A stretch of 64,000 nucleotides of DNA from Dreissena polymorpha (GCF_020536995.1 NC_068362.1:436394-500393); one strand, 5' to 3'. Positions 1-16,106 are shown, numbered from the stretch's first letter. Made by a program: numbers and translations. Notes: generated by a model not told the origin, from the letters alone.

Positions 1-2240
1 TATTAACAAATCGTTCATTGAAGTACAATACATCTTTATCCGGATTTAAAGAGACCATCTGGATTATTTACAGCTTTAAAATATGTTTCAAAAGAAGACT
101 TAACATGTGAAGCATTTTTTAACATATTCCAGTACAGTTTAGCATTAGAACGTCTATATGTTTCAAGTTTTTTTTTGTGCGATCAATGTTATATTTTCGT
201 TTTGCATATTTCAAAGCCGTTTTGTAAACTGAACGAGACTTAACTAACAATACTCGATTTTCATCAGTTTTACAATTTCTATACCGATTTAAAAATAACA
301 TAAAATCTTTTCGTTTAACTTCACAATCGTCATCAAACCATACATTTCTTTTCTGAGTTGTAAATTTATCATTTATCTTAACTATTTTTTTCTTAAACAA
401 ATTATCAGTAACACTATCTAATATATTTCTAAAATCGAATAAACTTGACCCAATATCATTTTGATTTACAGCATTTGTAGTCTTTATAGTCAAATTACTT
501 TACTTATCTGCTACAACATTGTCACTTAAAGCACGAACATCATTTTCTTTTAATTCAGTATTCCATATATATTTACTATCTATAGTTACATAATCACCAC
601 CATTAACATCATATACAGGTTGATGATTTTGATGATTAATATTGTTTTCATAAACAAATTCAATTAAGCAATGGTCTGATAATGGGTTGGGGTCGTGAAC
701 AACAAAGGATGTAAATAATGGATAAACAGATTCAGATATAATAACATAATCTACATGGCTACAGCCTCTTTGGCCAACAAATGTATATTTTCCAATGCCG
801 GCGTCTTCACCAATTCGACCATTTAAGATTCTAAGTCCGGTCTGCTTGCATAAATCAATAAACGCAACACCGTTGCTATTAGAATGACCCTTATCCTGTG
901 AATATCTCGGATAAAATGCGTCAGCATTATAATCATCTGGCAGACATACAAATTGTTCATTCGTGTCAAGAGATACAAAATCAGGGTTATCAGACGTACG
1001 GCTATTAAAATCATCAGATAACACTGCCATTTTCCATATGAATGAAAGCTACAGAGTCAAGCAAGCGGTCAAATACGTTCCGTTCTTCAGCATTAAAACG
1101 ACTACTGCCCTCCGGCATCACATAACAAAGACCAACAAAAATATCATCTGTTAAATGGTTTACCATCAAGACGTAGCCATAGAATATCATCTTCACTCTC
1201 AACAAATAAAATTTAATTGTTCACAAAAGTACTTCTGATATAAATAACTATGCTTCCTGAATCACGTTTTGAATTAGCATGCCTGGTTCTATGTAAAACA
1301 AAATGGTCAAAATCGTCTATTCTTAAATCTTGAAATTCATTCGACCAAGTCTCAGTAAACATATAGAACTTGAAACATATAGACGTTCTGATGCTAAACA
1401 TTAGCTTGAAGGCATAACATTGATGGGGTTTTCAGCATGTCGCGGCGCTGATGTAATATGATACGGGGGATTGTCTACATTGCTGTTAGATTTGTCATCT
1501 AGTATGGGGAAATCAACTAGTCTTGTTTGTGATAGAGTTTGATTCCAATCCGGAAACTCATCTTTTACAACTGTCTTTCCGCAAATCAGTTTTGCCGGAT
1601 ATACAATGCGGACGGATTCATCAGGGTTTGCCTCTTTGGTGTCTTTGTACAACGGCCATATGCGTTTTCGTGCCTCGGAAATTTCTTTGGGGACGTCGCG
1701 GTCGATGGAATAACCAGGGAAGGATTTCAGTGTTTTGGCATTGGACAGAATATACTCTACTTCAATGCAGTTCATGAAACAGGCTATAATAGGTCTATCC
1801 GACCTGTTTCCCAGCTTGAAAGCACCGAGTCTATGTGCACGGTTTATAATCATGTTCTTCGTGTCAATTTGCATTGTTTTTGCAAAAAACTCGAACACAC
1901 GCGCTGAACAGTTTTCATAACGGGATTCAGAAAGACCACGGAAGATCAAGTTGTTTCTCCGCCCACGTTCCTCAAGATCAATGGATTTGTATGAAAGTTT
2001 ATGGACAGATGTGATTGTTTGTTTGTTACATTGCAAAGATTGTTTATTTTGCCGCAATCTCATTTTATGTATGCATGTGTTGAAGCAAAACGTTCGTGAG
2101 AGCTTGCTTGTTCTACTTTTAAGTTCAAAATTTCATCGAAGATCATGGATAATTTCTCTCCTGTATTGGCATTATCAACTTTTGAAAGGGGTTGTGCGTT
2201 GTCCAATATATCACAAATCGGCTATGGTTATGGCTCCCAA
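1..2240 (-). mobile_element. L1-like LINE, 5' part (ORF1, endonuclease, start of RT region), broken
   Basis: Read on the minus strand, the order is ORF1 then ORF2. ORF1 (about 2225 down to 1401) carries an L1-type RRM-like protein with RRNNLIFRGLSE and RAHRLG...RPIIA motifs. A frameshift near 2064 separates its first 50 or so codons (ICDILDNAQPLSKVDNA...) from the rest. ORF2 starts with pieces of an EEP endonuclease: a TETW motif at 1213-1401, then GKYTFVGQRGCSHVDYVI and NPLSDHC at 500-1030. The post-endonuclease linker (NVWFDDDCEVKRKDF) lies at 119-493. The last 118 bases encode YFKAVNNPDGLF then NPDKDVLYFNERFVN in another frame, the segment that normally precedes the RT. The element runs off the left edge, so the RT is not visible. 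At least five frame changes make it inactive. It is not the same family as the L1-like copies at 36-42 kb. Confidence 0.85.
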
Positions 2241-2249
2241 AATGTGACG

Positions 2250-3238
2250 AGCATAATCAGATAAAATCAGGTACAAGCTAGTATTTTACCCTTTTTTCAC
2301 CCACTTTAATTTTCTGTTTAATCCGACAGTCATGTTCCAGTTTTGACCAGATTGTTTGGTTTCATTGTACATCACTGTAACACCTGTGTACTGCGATAAA
2401 CAATAACAACACTGGCCAAACATCACAGGTCATTTCGGGTGTTACCATTCTCTCTTTAAATTGCTTTGAACTGCCGAAACGCACCAGTGCACACAATTAC
2501 AATTATAACTGTAAATGTAACAAGTCAATACTGACCTATCTCAACAATCTTTGCGCATTAGATACAGTGTAAACTACTTGCTTTTAATTTAGAGGTAAAG
2601 CGCCCTCAGTTTGTCAAAATGCACTACTATTAAAGCCCATGCTTTCCATAAGGATTGGATGACGTCATTTTGTACATCGGGGTATAATTTGTGCATGCTT
2701 TCTTGAATAATAAAACTTGGCAATTGTTTTCGGATGACAAATTTAATTATACGCATTTGAAAATACTTACATGGAATAATGTTTTGTTTTATACCAATAA
2801 ATAACATATATATAACACATACTTAAATGAGGTAGGTAAATAGCGTGTTTTGAGATTGCCAAACTATGCTAATGCATACATTAACACGCATGAATAACCT
2901 GACAATTTATATTGCGCGCCGGATATATCAAGGTCGTGATCTTTGGACCCCTTCAACCGCAATATATAGGACTTTAAAATAAGATTACTGCTATATAGAT
3001 TGAGTAAAAGTCCACCCTTATATCCTATAGACAGTAACATATATAGCAATATATGTTTATAACAGTTCAACACAGTTGTTGTTTTTTGTTAAAAAAATTC
3101 CCCCATTTACAAAAAAAATCCACCTCCTAAGGGCTGCGGACCCCTTCCCCCAAAGTAGTGTGAGGGCGCTGTAAAAATATACGTCCGGTAGACAATCTTA
3201 ACATTTATAATAATATTTTTTGCCTATAGTCCCAATTA
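2250..3238. other. Intergenic, no supported gene
   Basis: About 1 kb of AT-rich DNA between the LINE and the next repeat. Open frames here are short and show no recognisable motif, codon pattern or splice context. Confidence 0.5.
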
Positions 3239-3325
3239 AGCTCGATTGATCATTTTCGGCTCGGGTACTACTTACAAGTACCTCGGGTACTCTTAAGTAT
3301 ACTTACATATACCCTGGTAAATAAT
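3239..3325 (+). repeat. Dispersed repeat G, copy 1
   Basis: Contains CGATTGATCATTTTCGGCTC followed by GGGTACTACTTACAAGTACC and GGGTACTCTTAAGTATAC. The same order of motifs is found inverted at about 26745-26935 in kelch intron 1, so this is one dispersed family in opposite orientations. No terminal structure could be defined. Confidence 0.6.
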
Positions 3326-3914
3326 TGTGTAATTTTGGAACAGTAAGATAGTATTAATTCTATGCTTAATGATCATTTATAGTGAAACGTTGCTTTTTCG
3401 CACGTCATTTATTTGAATTAGTCGTTATATCGAACCTGTCCAGATTTTTTCCTTATTCAATTGAATCTGTTTCGATCCAAATTCGATCCAAGCCTTGTAG
3501 TAAGCCCCGTCTCGCTTGCACGTCGCTCCAAATTGTCCCAGTTGTAATGATAATATTTTGGTATTTTACTATCATGTTTGTCGTAACCTTTATTTAGCCA
3601 TAGGAACAAAACCCACGCTCTTTCTGTTCTAAATTGAATGGTTTGATTTGAAAGAAAACGATTGTATCTGGTTCCTGTTTTATGAACACACTTTTATTAA
3701 GACTTGACCAAAAAGAATGAACATGAATATTAAAGCAATTTTTCACTGGTCAGACTTAAGATAATGAACAAAAAATAAATTACAGAAAGAGGATATGCCC
3801 ATTTATTGCAAGCTGTATGCTTCTTTATCTGCTAAATTATGTATAAGCTGTGCCTGACTTTGTATTGCATAAACATGCCAATAATCAAGTTCTGTATTAA
3901 AGTTAGCAATGTAG

Positions 3915-7941
<4,027 letters not shown>

Positions 7942-7965
7942 TAATTGTTGCTGCTCTTTATAATG

Positions 7966-8168
7966 TGTATTAGTCCCCTACCGGTTTCAACAGAGGGGAT
8001 TTATGGTTTGCGCTTGTCTGTCTGTCACACTTTTCTGGATCCTGCGATAACTTTAAAATTTCTTAATATTTTTTCATAAAACTTGAAACATGGATAGATG
8101 GCAATAAGGCCATTATGCACGTCATTTCATTTTGTTCCTACGTCAAAAATTCTGGTTATGGCAACAAA
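7966..8168 (-). mobile_element. Fragment of tandem-core element with terminal hairpin
   Basis: Begins on the plus strand with TTAGTCCCCTACCGG...AGAGGGGATTTA, a hairpin (TCCCCT pairing with AGGGGA). GCTTGTCTGTCTGTCAC and generic text about gene-free core sequence follow. Read on the minus strand the hairpin is the 3' end. A related piece with the same layout is at 56066-56240. The 5' end is not defined. Confidence 0.5.
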
Positions 8169-8173
8169 TAAAA

Positions 8174-8460
8174 ACAAGAGCACCGCTTTGCGGGTGCAGA
8201 CCGCTCATCTATTTTTCCTTTTAAAGATGTAGGGACCTATCTCAATTTCAATCACACAGGAGGGAGGGGTGGAGTGGACAGGGGTGTATAGTGTGGGGGT
8301 GTGGTCATTTATGACATTATCTTCCAAAAATGCAAAAAAAATATTCAATTTTTTTTTTTGGGGGGGGGGTAGGATTCTTGGGTGGGATGGTTGGACGGTA
8401 TTTCAAAAATAAAATAATAAAAATAAATATTTGTGTTTTTAACCATGTTTGAAAAAAAAA
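8174..8460 (+). mobile_element. 5' part of a tandem-core element
   Basis: Starts ACAAGAGCACCGCTTTGCGG, a small GC hairpin typical of the 5' ends of this element class here. It then degenerates into G- and A-rich low-complexity sequence and is abutted by the next element at 8461. No core array or 3' hairpin remains. Confidence 0.5.
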
Positions 8461-9590
8461 ACAAGAGATGTGTTTGTCAGAAACACAATGCCCCCTATTG
8501 CGCCGCTTTGAACAATTTTATTTTTTTTACCTTTGACCTTGAACGATGACCTTGACCTTGAACTTCCACCACTCAAAATGTGCAGCTTTATGAGAAAGCC
8601 GCTTTGAGATAATAAAAAAATCCTTTGACCTTGAAAAATGACCTTGACCTTGAAAGATGACATTGACCTTGAATTTCCACCACTCAAAATGTGCAGCTTC
8701 ATGATAACCCCGCTTCGAAAAATGTATTTTACCTTTGACCTTGAAGGATGACCTTGACCTTGAAGAATGACCCTTGACCTTGAACTTCCATCACTCAAAA
8801 TGTGCAGCTTCATGAGAACGCCGCTTTGAAATTTGTTTAAAAAAATACCTTTGACCTTGAAGGATGACCTTGACCTTGAAGGATGACCTTGACCTTGAAC
8901 TTCCACTACTCAAAATGTGCAGCTCCATGATAACGCCGCTTTGAACATTTGTATTTTATTTTTTTTACCTTGACCTTGAAGGATGACCTTGACCTTGATC
9001 ATCCACCACTAAAAATGTGCAGCTTCATGATAACGCCGCTTTGAATATTTTTTTTGACATTTGACCTTGATGGATGACCTTGACCTTGAACTTCCACCAC
9101 TCAAAATGTGCAGCTTCATGAGATACACATGCATGCCAAATATCATGTTGCCATCTTAAATATTAAAACAATTATGGCCAATGTTAAAGTTTTCGGACGA
9201 AAAAACGCCATATATTTGCCATTTGACCTTAAAGGATGACCTTGACCTTCACCTTCCACCACTCAAAATGTTCAGCTCCATGTGATACACATGCATGCCA
9301 AATATCAAGTTGCTATCTTCAATATTGAAAAAGTTATTGCCAATGTTTAAGTTTTTGGACGGACGGACAGACACCATATATTAGAAATTTGACCTTGAAG
9401 GATGACCTTGACCTTCACCTTTCACCACTCAAAATGTGCCGCTCTATGAGATGCACATGCATACCAAATATCAAGTTGCTATCTTCAATATTGAAAAAGT
9501 TATGGCAATTAAAGTTTTCGGACGGACAAACTGACATACTGACAGCCGGACAGTTCAACTGCTATATGCCACCCTACAGGGGGCATAAAA
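8461..9590 (+). mobile_element. Tandem-core element with about eight TTGACCTTGA units
   Basis: Starts ACAAGAGATGTGTTTGTCAG and then AATGCCCCCTATTGCGCCGC. The core is roughly eight imperfect units of 100-170 bp containing TGACCTTGACCTTGAA, CCACCACTCAAAATGTGCAG and CATGATAACGCCGCTTTGAA. The later units add ACACATGCATGCCAAATATC. It ends with GGACGGACGGACAGAC, a second GGACAGTTC tract and the hairpin ATGCCACCCTACAGGGGGCATAAAA. The GGGGGCAT arm repeats the 5' ATGCCCCC motif inverted. A 155-codon minus-strand frame here is a by-product of the repeats. Confidence 0.8.
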
Positions 9591-9734
9591 ACTGATAGAC
9601 TTAAATTTACAGTTTGAAAATGAAAAAGTTAGACTATGGCTTCAGTTCCATCAGAAATGGCAACCCAAAAACCTTTCCAACTCAGAAGCATAGTGAAAAT
9701 GGCTATATGCAACCAGCATTATTCAAGAACAGCC

Positions 9735-9850
9735 TGCTAGTAACTTGCAATCTGTTTAGGTTTTATGCTGTTTGCTGCTCATCAGTACCTTATGTTAAGA
9801 AATGAAGCCTTTTTAACATGAATCAAGTGAGAAAGGTCTAGAAAATGTAT
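9735..9850 (-). repeat. TIR family B, decayed copy
   Basis: Carries TTTTATGCTGTTTGCTGCTC and ATCAGTACCTTA, the middle of family B in reverse. Both ends are degraded. Confidence 0.55.
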
Positions 9851-10559
9851 TTGATTTTTGTTTTGCACCAAAGTGTGTATCTGAGAGTCAAAAGGCTAAA
9901 TGACATACCATTCTGACTGGTTCTGGAATTCTGTGTTTGCAACACATGTGTACCGGTCTGGTAGCAGTTTCTATTGTAACCAGGTGACCCGGGAAAACAT
10001 AGATGGGATTCTTGGAGCTACCGTAGCTTCTAAGTGCCTATGGTGAATTTTGATATAAATTAGATAAATGTTATTGTCATAATATTTAAAATTACATCAA
10101 TGTTTAACAACAGACATTTAAACCTATTCATGTGTTAATTCATAAAACTTAAACGCTATTTTCAATGTGTTATAGTTTCATTAATATTCTCTGCAAAACC
10201 TGTCAGACAGTTTGGCAAATTATTATAATGTCTGACAATCATTTAGATGCTGTCAAACACAATGTTGGTCAATAAACCTGTTTACAGGTTACAAGTTAAC
10301 ATGTCTGACAATTAATGAAAAGATTCAAAACTAATTAAACCATTTGTCTGATAGACCCAATTAATGAAAGTTTTGTAGAGTCTAACAATATTCATAAAAA
10401 CATGAAATTATAACTTGTGCACAAACAGTGATATTAACTAACGTTTTACAAAAGAATATCATCTTTGTTGTTCTGATTTTTTTTTAAGAAAACGGATGTA
10501 TTCTCAGAAAATCTAATAGCAAACCATACTGATAGGGGCAAAGGGTTATTGACTATTTA

Positions 10560-10700
10560 TTGTGAGTAACTCGCAGTCTGTTCAGGTTTTATGCTGTTTG
10601 CTACTCATCAGTATCTTAGGGTTAGAAATAAAGCCTTTCATACTTGAATATATGAAGAAAGGACTTAACTTTAATTTGATTTCCTACAGGACTTCAAATG
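10560..10700 (-). repeat. TIR family B, partial copy
   Basis: Contains GAGTAACTCGCAGTCTGTTC and TTTTATGCTGTTTGCTACTC then ATCAGTATCTTAGGGTTAG, matching the middle of family B on the minus strand. It lies in the last intron of the endonuclease V remnant. Confidence 0.65.
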
Positions 10701-10916
10701 CGTCAAAGTGCGTTTCTGTGTAGGATTAAATTAATTATTTTTTAATTAGTATATTTTACTGCTGGTGTTGATAAATTTTTCTGGTGTTCAACATTCTTCT
10801 CTAGACCGTCAACATGGAACTGTGTCTTGGCTACACCTATACATGGCAAGCCTAGACACACACCCAGGTGACATGCAGATCCAAACTATGAAATATATAT
10901 GAGAATCAATATAAAA

Positions 10917-11149
10917 AAAACAGGGCTTAATGCATGTTCATCAAGTGTCGTCCCAGATTAGCATGTGCAGTCTGCACTGGCTAATCAGGGACAACACTTT
11001 CTGCCTGAACTGGATTTTTGGTAAACGATATTTCCTATAAACAAAAAATACCTTAAAAGCGGAATGTGGTGTCCCTTATAAACCAGTGCAGACTAAACGG
11101 GCTAATATGGAAGATACTCTAAGCACATGCATAAAGTACCTTTTCCCCG
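10917..11149. mobile_element. TIR/foldback family A, copy 1
   Basis: Starts CAGGGCTTAATGCATGTTC and ends AGCACATGCATAAAGTACC. Between are GTCGTCCCAGATTAGC, CTGGCTAATCAGGGACAACA and AAAAATACCTTAAAAGCGG. It is nearly palindromic as a whole, with short inner hairpins, and has no coding capacity. This is a MITE-like layout. Confidence 0.75.
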
Positions 11150-12173
11150 ATCATTGTTCAAATTAAGGTAATAGGTAAGCAAAAAAGACAAAAAGACTAG
11201 TCTTTATATTTAAACTTAAGACACTTTGATGTTTGAACTTCTTGGCCTCTGATTATATCAGTTTTGTTCAGCGTATGTATAACAGTCATGTTTTCACCCT
11301 GTTTAGTGTTTTGTCAAGACCTTCAGTAAACATTGCATTTTGATTTTTATCAAGGCTTTACATTTTAGTTGTATTGGGTGTTAATCCTCACATACAAGTG
11401 TTGGATATTAGAAATTATTTGCCTTTTTTGGAAGTGTCCATACTTGTATGACTGAGATTTTGGAAGTATTCAGAGTGAGTACATAAATCTCAAATTTCTA
11501 ATTAGAATTAAAGTTTAAAGTCCTTTATCTAAAAGCGATTATTTAATGTGAGTGACTTTTTCTAAAAGTTACTTTGCCCAATATACAACAAAAATATGTT
11601 AGTTAAAAATGTGTGCCCACCTAATGTGGAGCTTAGTCAGTGACATGAGCAAATGTTAAGCGATCTTTTAGTTTTGCTCTCGATGTAACCTTTACTTTCT
11701 ACCTAAAAATGCATAATCATAGATGAAATTATTTTTAAGATATTTTGTAAAAACACATTTAATATTAAAAACCCTTTTGACTTTTACCTTACTTTTCTTG
11801 GCAAAAGCAATCCACCCACTGCTTCAAAGAAGAGCATAATCAGAAAAAAGACCAAAAACTATATTTTAAATAAAGCTTCAATGCAGTATTTGATTGTTCT
11901 TAATAAAAGAACATTCCCAAAATCATATATATATGTTTCTTTGATAAAAATAATACATTAATTTGCTTATATTACATAATTTTCTACATTTTTCACAAAG
12001 AACAATGTAAATCCAGACAATAAAGTGTCTGTATACTATATGCTTCTGTGATTTTAAAGAGCAATGTTAATAAAGAGAACAAAATGTCTTCATGATGCAT
12101 GTTTCTTCGATTTACCACACGACTTTAATTTTCTTGTATTACTTCATATGAGACATGTCTCCATTTGAGCCTT

Positions 12174-12371
12174 GTTCTGAGAAAACTGAGCTTAATGCAT
12201 GTGCGTAAAGTGTCATCCCATATTAGCCTGTGCAGTTTGCACAGGATAATCAGGGACAACACTTTTCGCCTTAATTTGATTTTCGGTAAGGAGGGACTTC
12301 CTTGAAACTAAAAATACCATAAAAGCGGAAAGTGTCATCCCTCATTAGCCTGTGCCCAGTTTTCTTAGAAC
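12174..12371. mobile_element. TIR/foldback family A, copy 2
   Basis: Ends GTTCTGAGAAAACTGAGC and CAGTTTTCTTAGAAC form the terminal inverted repeat. The inside matches family A (AATGCATGTGCGTAAAGTG, AATACCATAAAAGCGGAAAG). Its right end lies 27 bp from the splice donor side of an endonuclease V exon. Confidence 0.75.
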
Positions 12372-13085
12372 GAGAACCATTTTTCTACAAGTAACCACCT
12401 CTCGGATGAAGAGTTCCATTTCCATCCACCATCACCACTTGAGGCATGAGCTCGGGTCTGCTATGTTGAAGGTCATTGAAGAGTTCCAGCAGAAATGGGA
12501 CCTATCGGAAACCAAGGAAACCGGGGATACAGGGCTCAGTAAGCTCTATCATTGTACACTGGCTATACACAACCTGTAAAAATACTGAATTTAAGTTTAA
12601 ACCTATTTATCTTGGCTCAATTGCATTTTAGCCTAAGGCTTACTGAAATGCTCTAGGGTCAATTTCCTAGATTAAGAACCAGTACTTGGTGTCTTTGGGG
12701 GTGTTCCCACATGCAGGATCTACTTATGGTTACTAGACAGACACCTCCACAACACCATGGCAACATGTTAAAATACTAAATATAAGCCACTGTCATAAAA
12801 AACCCATAAATGAATACTTTTTTTTTTCAAAGTTAATGCATATAATAGAGTAATATTACTTGTGAAAATGATGATAATTTGGTTTGACAGGTTAAAGTTG
12901 CATAATTTTGAAGACTGTCATCCATAGCAAACTAGATCCATAGTTATAGAGTTACCCAAAGTGTGTTTAACATGTACCGGTTATGATTACTGAACACTAT
13001 CTTATGCAACGCATTAAGTTTGATTCTGCAATTCTTTTTCTTTTACTTAATAGGCCCTGTATGCATGTTTGATTTCATTTGGGAT

Positions 13086-13339
13086 GTGCTCTGTGAAAAG
13101 GGGGTTTAATGCATGTGCGTACAGTGTCGTCGCAGATAAGCCTGTGCAGTCCACACAGGCTGATCAGGGACAACACTTTCCACTTTAATGATACTTTTTG
13201 TTCCAAGAAAGTCTTTTCTTAGCAAAAATCAAGTTTAGTCAGAAAGTGTCGTCCCAGATTAGCCTGTGCAGACTTCACAGGCTAATCTGGGTTGACACTT
13301 TTATACACACATGCATTAAACCCCCTTTTCACAGAGCAC
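13086..13339. mobile_element. TIR/foldback family A, copy 3 (best preserved)
   Basis: GTGCTCTGTGAAAAGGGGG at the left end is perfectly inverted at the right end, and the match continues with few changes for over 50 bp through TTTAATGCATGTG and the AGATTAGCCTGTGCAG region. Within each arm GCCTGTGCAG...CACAGGC forms a smaller hairpin. 254 bp, no ORF: a non-autonomous foldback element. Confidence 0.85.
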
Positions 13340-13481
13340 GGCTCATTTTTATTTTACATATTTGAACAATATAAATTAATTGTATCTGTATCTAAAGTTG
13401 TGCCAAATTGTCATTGTCAAATCAGAATTCTTAACAAATAAATCACATGCATGAACCTCTACACAGTTAAACACACTTTTC

Positions 13482-13805
13482 TTTAACCCTTTACCACTTA
13501 GATACTTATTTAACCCTTTACCACTTAGATACGTATTTAAACCTTTACCACTTATATACGTTTTTAACCCTTTAACACTTAGATACGTATTTAACCATTC
13601 ATCACTTAGATACGTATTAAACCCTGTATCATTTAGATACATATTTAACCGTTTACCACTTAGATCATATTTAAACCTTTATCACTTATATACGTATCTA
13701 ACCCTTTACCATCTAGATACATATTTAATCCTTAACCACTTTGATACGTTTTAAACCCTGTATTACTTAGATACGTATTTAACCCTTCACCACTTAGGTA
13801 TGGAT
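13482..13805 (+). repeat. 27-bp minisatellite made of the family B 5' end
   Basis: About twelve imperfect copies of AACCCTTTACCACTTAGATA plus CGTATTT. The unit equals the first bases of family B, and the array runs straight into a B element at 13790, so the array arose by expansion of that element's end. A repeated YLSGKGLNT frame on the minus strand is a by-product. Confidence 0.85.
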
Positions 13806-14019
13806 TTTCACTCATGTGTAGTCCCATAGAAAGTTATATTTAATTTAAGACCTTTCTTTATTTAACTAGATTCAAGTTTTTAAGGCTTCATTTCCAAACC
13901 TTAGATACTGATGAGCAGCAAACAGCATAAAACCTGAACAGACTGCGAGTTACTCGCAGGCTGTTTAATGCTGTTTGCACATAGCCATTTTCACTTTTCC
14001 AATAAGTGAGAAAGGGTTA
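13790..14019 (+). mobile_element. TIR family B, full copy
   Basis: From ACCACTTAGGTATGGATTTT through AGACCTTTCTTTATTTAAC, TTAGATACTGATGAGCAGC, CAGACTGCGAGTTACTCGC to GTGAGAAAGGGTTAA. Ends AACCCTTT and AAAGGGTT are inverted. Non-coding. Confidence 0.8.
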
Positions 14020-15028
14020 AATATGATTCCTGAAATTAAAAATTTTAACTTAACTGCACAGATTTACATTTGGTTTTGCTAATAAGCTACTAAATACATT
14101 GACAATTTGCCCAACTGTTCAGCACTTGAAAAATATGTGTTAAATTGTTGTATTCAATATTTTGAAAAATTGTGTAACCAATGACACTATCATTGTGTGT
14201 CCAGATGGGGTTTATTTCATACCGATTGCTGGATTTAAAAGTTGTTTCTGAATTTATAAGGTAAATCTTTGTTTACAACAAGAAAAAGTAATTTTGGAAA
14301 GCATGCAGTTAAAATAAGAGACATTGTTGATCATCATTTTTCACAGAGACCAACATGTATAGATGGTTTCATTTGACATTATTAGTGTCATATAATCGGT
14401 CATGAATACTTTGAAAACTCTCCAAAATGTAAGTATACACAAATACATAATATAGATAAATTATTCTCAAATAAAATTGTGCACATAGATATGGGTGTTG
14501 TCAAGATATATTTATCTACAATAACCTAATTACAAAGTATATAAACAATCAATTATTTATAATAATGCTCCGCAAAAAATAAAATAAATATTGTTAAATT
14601 GAAATGTAACCGGTAATTTACCGGTAAATCACATTTTGGCCTTGGTTGTCCGTCCTCATTTTTTAAATACTTTCTGCACAGGGAACATGTAAAGAATATT
14701 TATGGACCCATCGCAAGTTCTAGGTGCCATTGGCTAAAGAAAGTGTTCCACCTAGACTTTAACAGAAGGGCTAGGTAGCCTGCCACTTCAATGTCCCACC
14801 CTGTCTTAAAACCCTAACTTGCACTTTTTTAATCGGATCACATTATTATTCTGGAAATTGCATTTGAAGTTTCAATAAATCATTTAATTTTCAAAGTGGA
14901 ACTAGTTTTATAATTTATAGAAATTATGTTTAAAATATAAATACATGTTATGTGACATATATACAGGGATATTTGGCAATATAAAAGCACACACTAAGTT
15001 CCCTTTTGACAAATAAGCACCCTGCCTT

Positions 15029-16106
15029 TTAACCCATTTATGCCTAGCGTCTTGAAAAAAGGCCTTGGCAAACAGAGTAGACCCAGATGAAATGCCGCAT
15101 GATGCAGCGTCTCATCAGGGTCTGCGCTGTTTGCTTAAAGGAATTTCTGTAAGAAATTTTCTAAATATAGAAACAAGAAACCGTTGGAGACGGGGGATGC
15201 TCCCCAAAGGTTATTTTGCCACAATATTGCACTATATATTCAAATAAAAGGAAACGTCTTGAGGGCACAGTAGTTGGAGGGACAGGAATTTTTTTAATAG
15301 AAAATTTTATAGGGCCATAACTCTGTAAAAAAAATCATCCGACCAGAACCCGCTGTTAATATACACATCTCCTCTTGGTAGTGAAGCTTCCCATAAAGTT
15401 TCATTGAATTCCGGTCATAAGTTGCTGAAAAATAGCCCGGACAAGAATTGCACTATATGTACAGTAATTGGAAAATTTCATAGGGCCTTAACTCTGTGAA
15501 CAATCATCCGACCGAAACCCGCTAATAATATGCAAATCTCCTCTTGGTAGTGAAGCTTCCCATAAAGTTTCATTAAATTCCGGTCATTAGTTGCTATGAA
15601 ATAGCCCGGACAAAAATTGCACTATATGTACAGTTAATGGAAAATTTCAAACTGCCATAACTCCGTGAAAATCATCCGACCAGAACCCGCTGATAATGTG
15701 CAAATCTCCTCTTGGTAGTGAAGCTTCCCATAAAGTTTCGTTGAATTTCGATCATTAGTTGCTGAGAAATAGCCCAAACAAGAATTGCACTATATGTACA
15801 GTTAATGAAAAATTTCAAAGGGTCATAACTCTGTGAAAAATCATCCGACGAGAACCCGCTGATAATATGCACATCTCCTCTTGGTAGTCAAGCTTCCCAT
15901 ATGTTTCATTGAATTCCGGTCATTAGTTGCTGAGAAGTAGCCCGGACAAAAATTGTGCACGGACGGACACACGAAGCGGCGACTATATGCTCCCCCCATA
16001 ATACACTTTGGGGGAGCATAATAAATATACTAGACATCCCTATTTTTTTTTAATAAATTGACCCAATTCAGAAGGATGGGAGAGTCCACTAGGCATATTG
16101 GGTTAA
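15029..16106. mobile_element. TIR family C, split by an inserted tandem-core element
   Basis: Outer ends TTAACCCATTTATGCCTAG and CTAGGCATATTGGGTTAA are inverted. The left half (15029-15172) has an inner hairpin, AATGCCGCATGATGCAGCG. The right half (16022-16106) carries AATATACTAGACATCCC and GGATGGGAGAGTCC. The two halves are separated by the element at 15173-16021. Confidence 0.8.
15173..16021 (+). mobile_element. Tandem-core element, four 168-bp units, inside family C
   Basis: Starts ACAAGAAACCGTTGGAGACG and then GGATGCTCCCCAAAGG. The core units begin near 15225, 15449, 15618 and 15785; each has TTGCACTATATGTACAG, CATAACTCTGTGAA, ATCTCCTCTTGGTAGTG and AGCTTCCCATAAAGTTTC. It ends with GGACGGACACACG and an 11-bp stem hairpin, TATGCTCCCCC paired with GGGGGAGCATA. 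The 3' arm is the inverse of the 5' TGCTCCCCAAAG. No target duplication is seen at the junctions with family C. Confidence 0.85.

Noticed and set aside
8439-8906. 155-codon minus-strand frame with repeated SRSSFKVKG
   Set aside because: It is produced by the TTGACCTTGA core units of a tandem-core element and has no relation to a protein family.
12352-12579. Plus-strand frame with KSSISIHHHHLRHELGSA and an apparent GTAAGC donor, first taken for an exon
   Set aside because: The opposite strand over the same bases encodes the endonuclease V segment with VDGNG and good splice borders, so the plus frame is a shadow.
13376-13642. 88-codon minus-strand frame with repeated TYLSGKGLN
   Set aside because: It is produced by the 27-bp minisatellite.
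14682-14780. Possible plus-strand exon after TTTCTGCACAG (EHVKNIYGPIASSRCHW)
   Set aside because: The frame stops after about 31 codons without a convincing donor, and no family was recognised.
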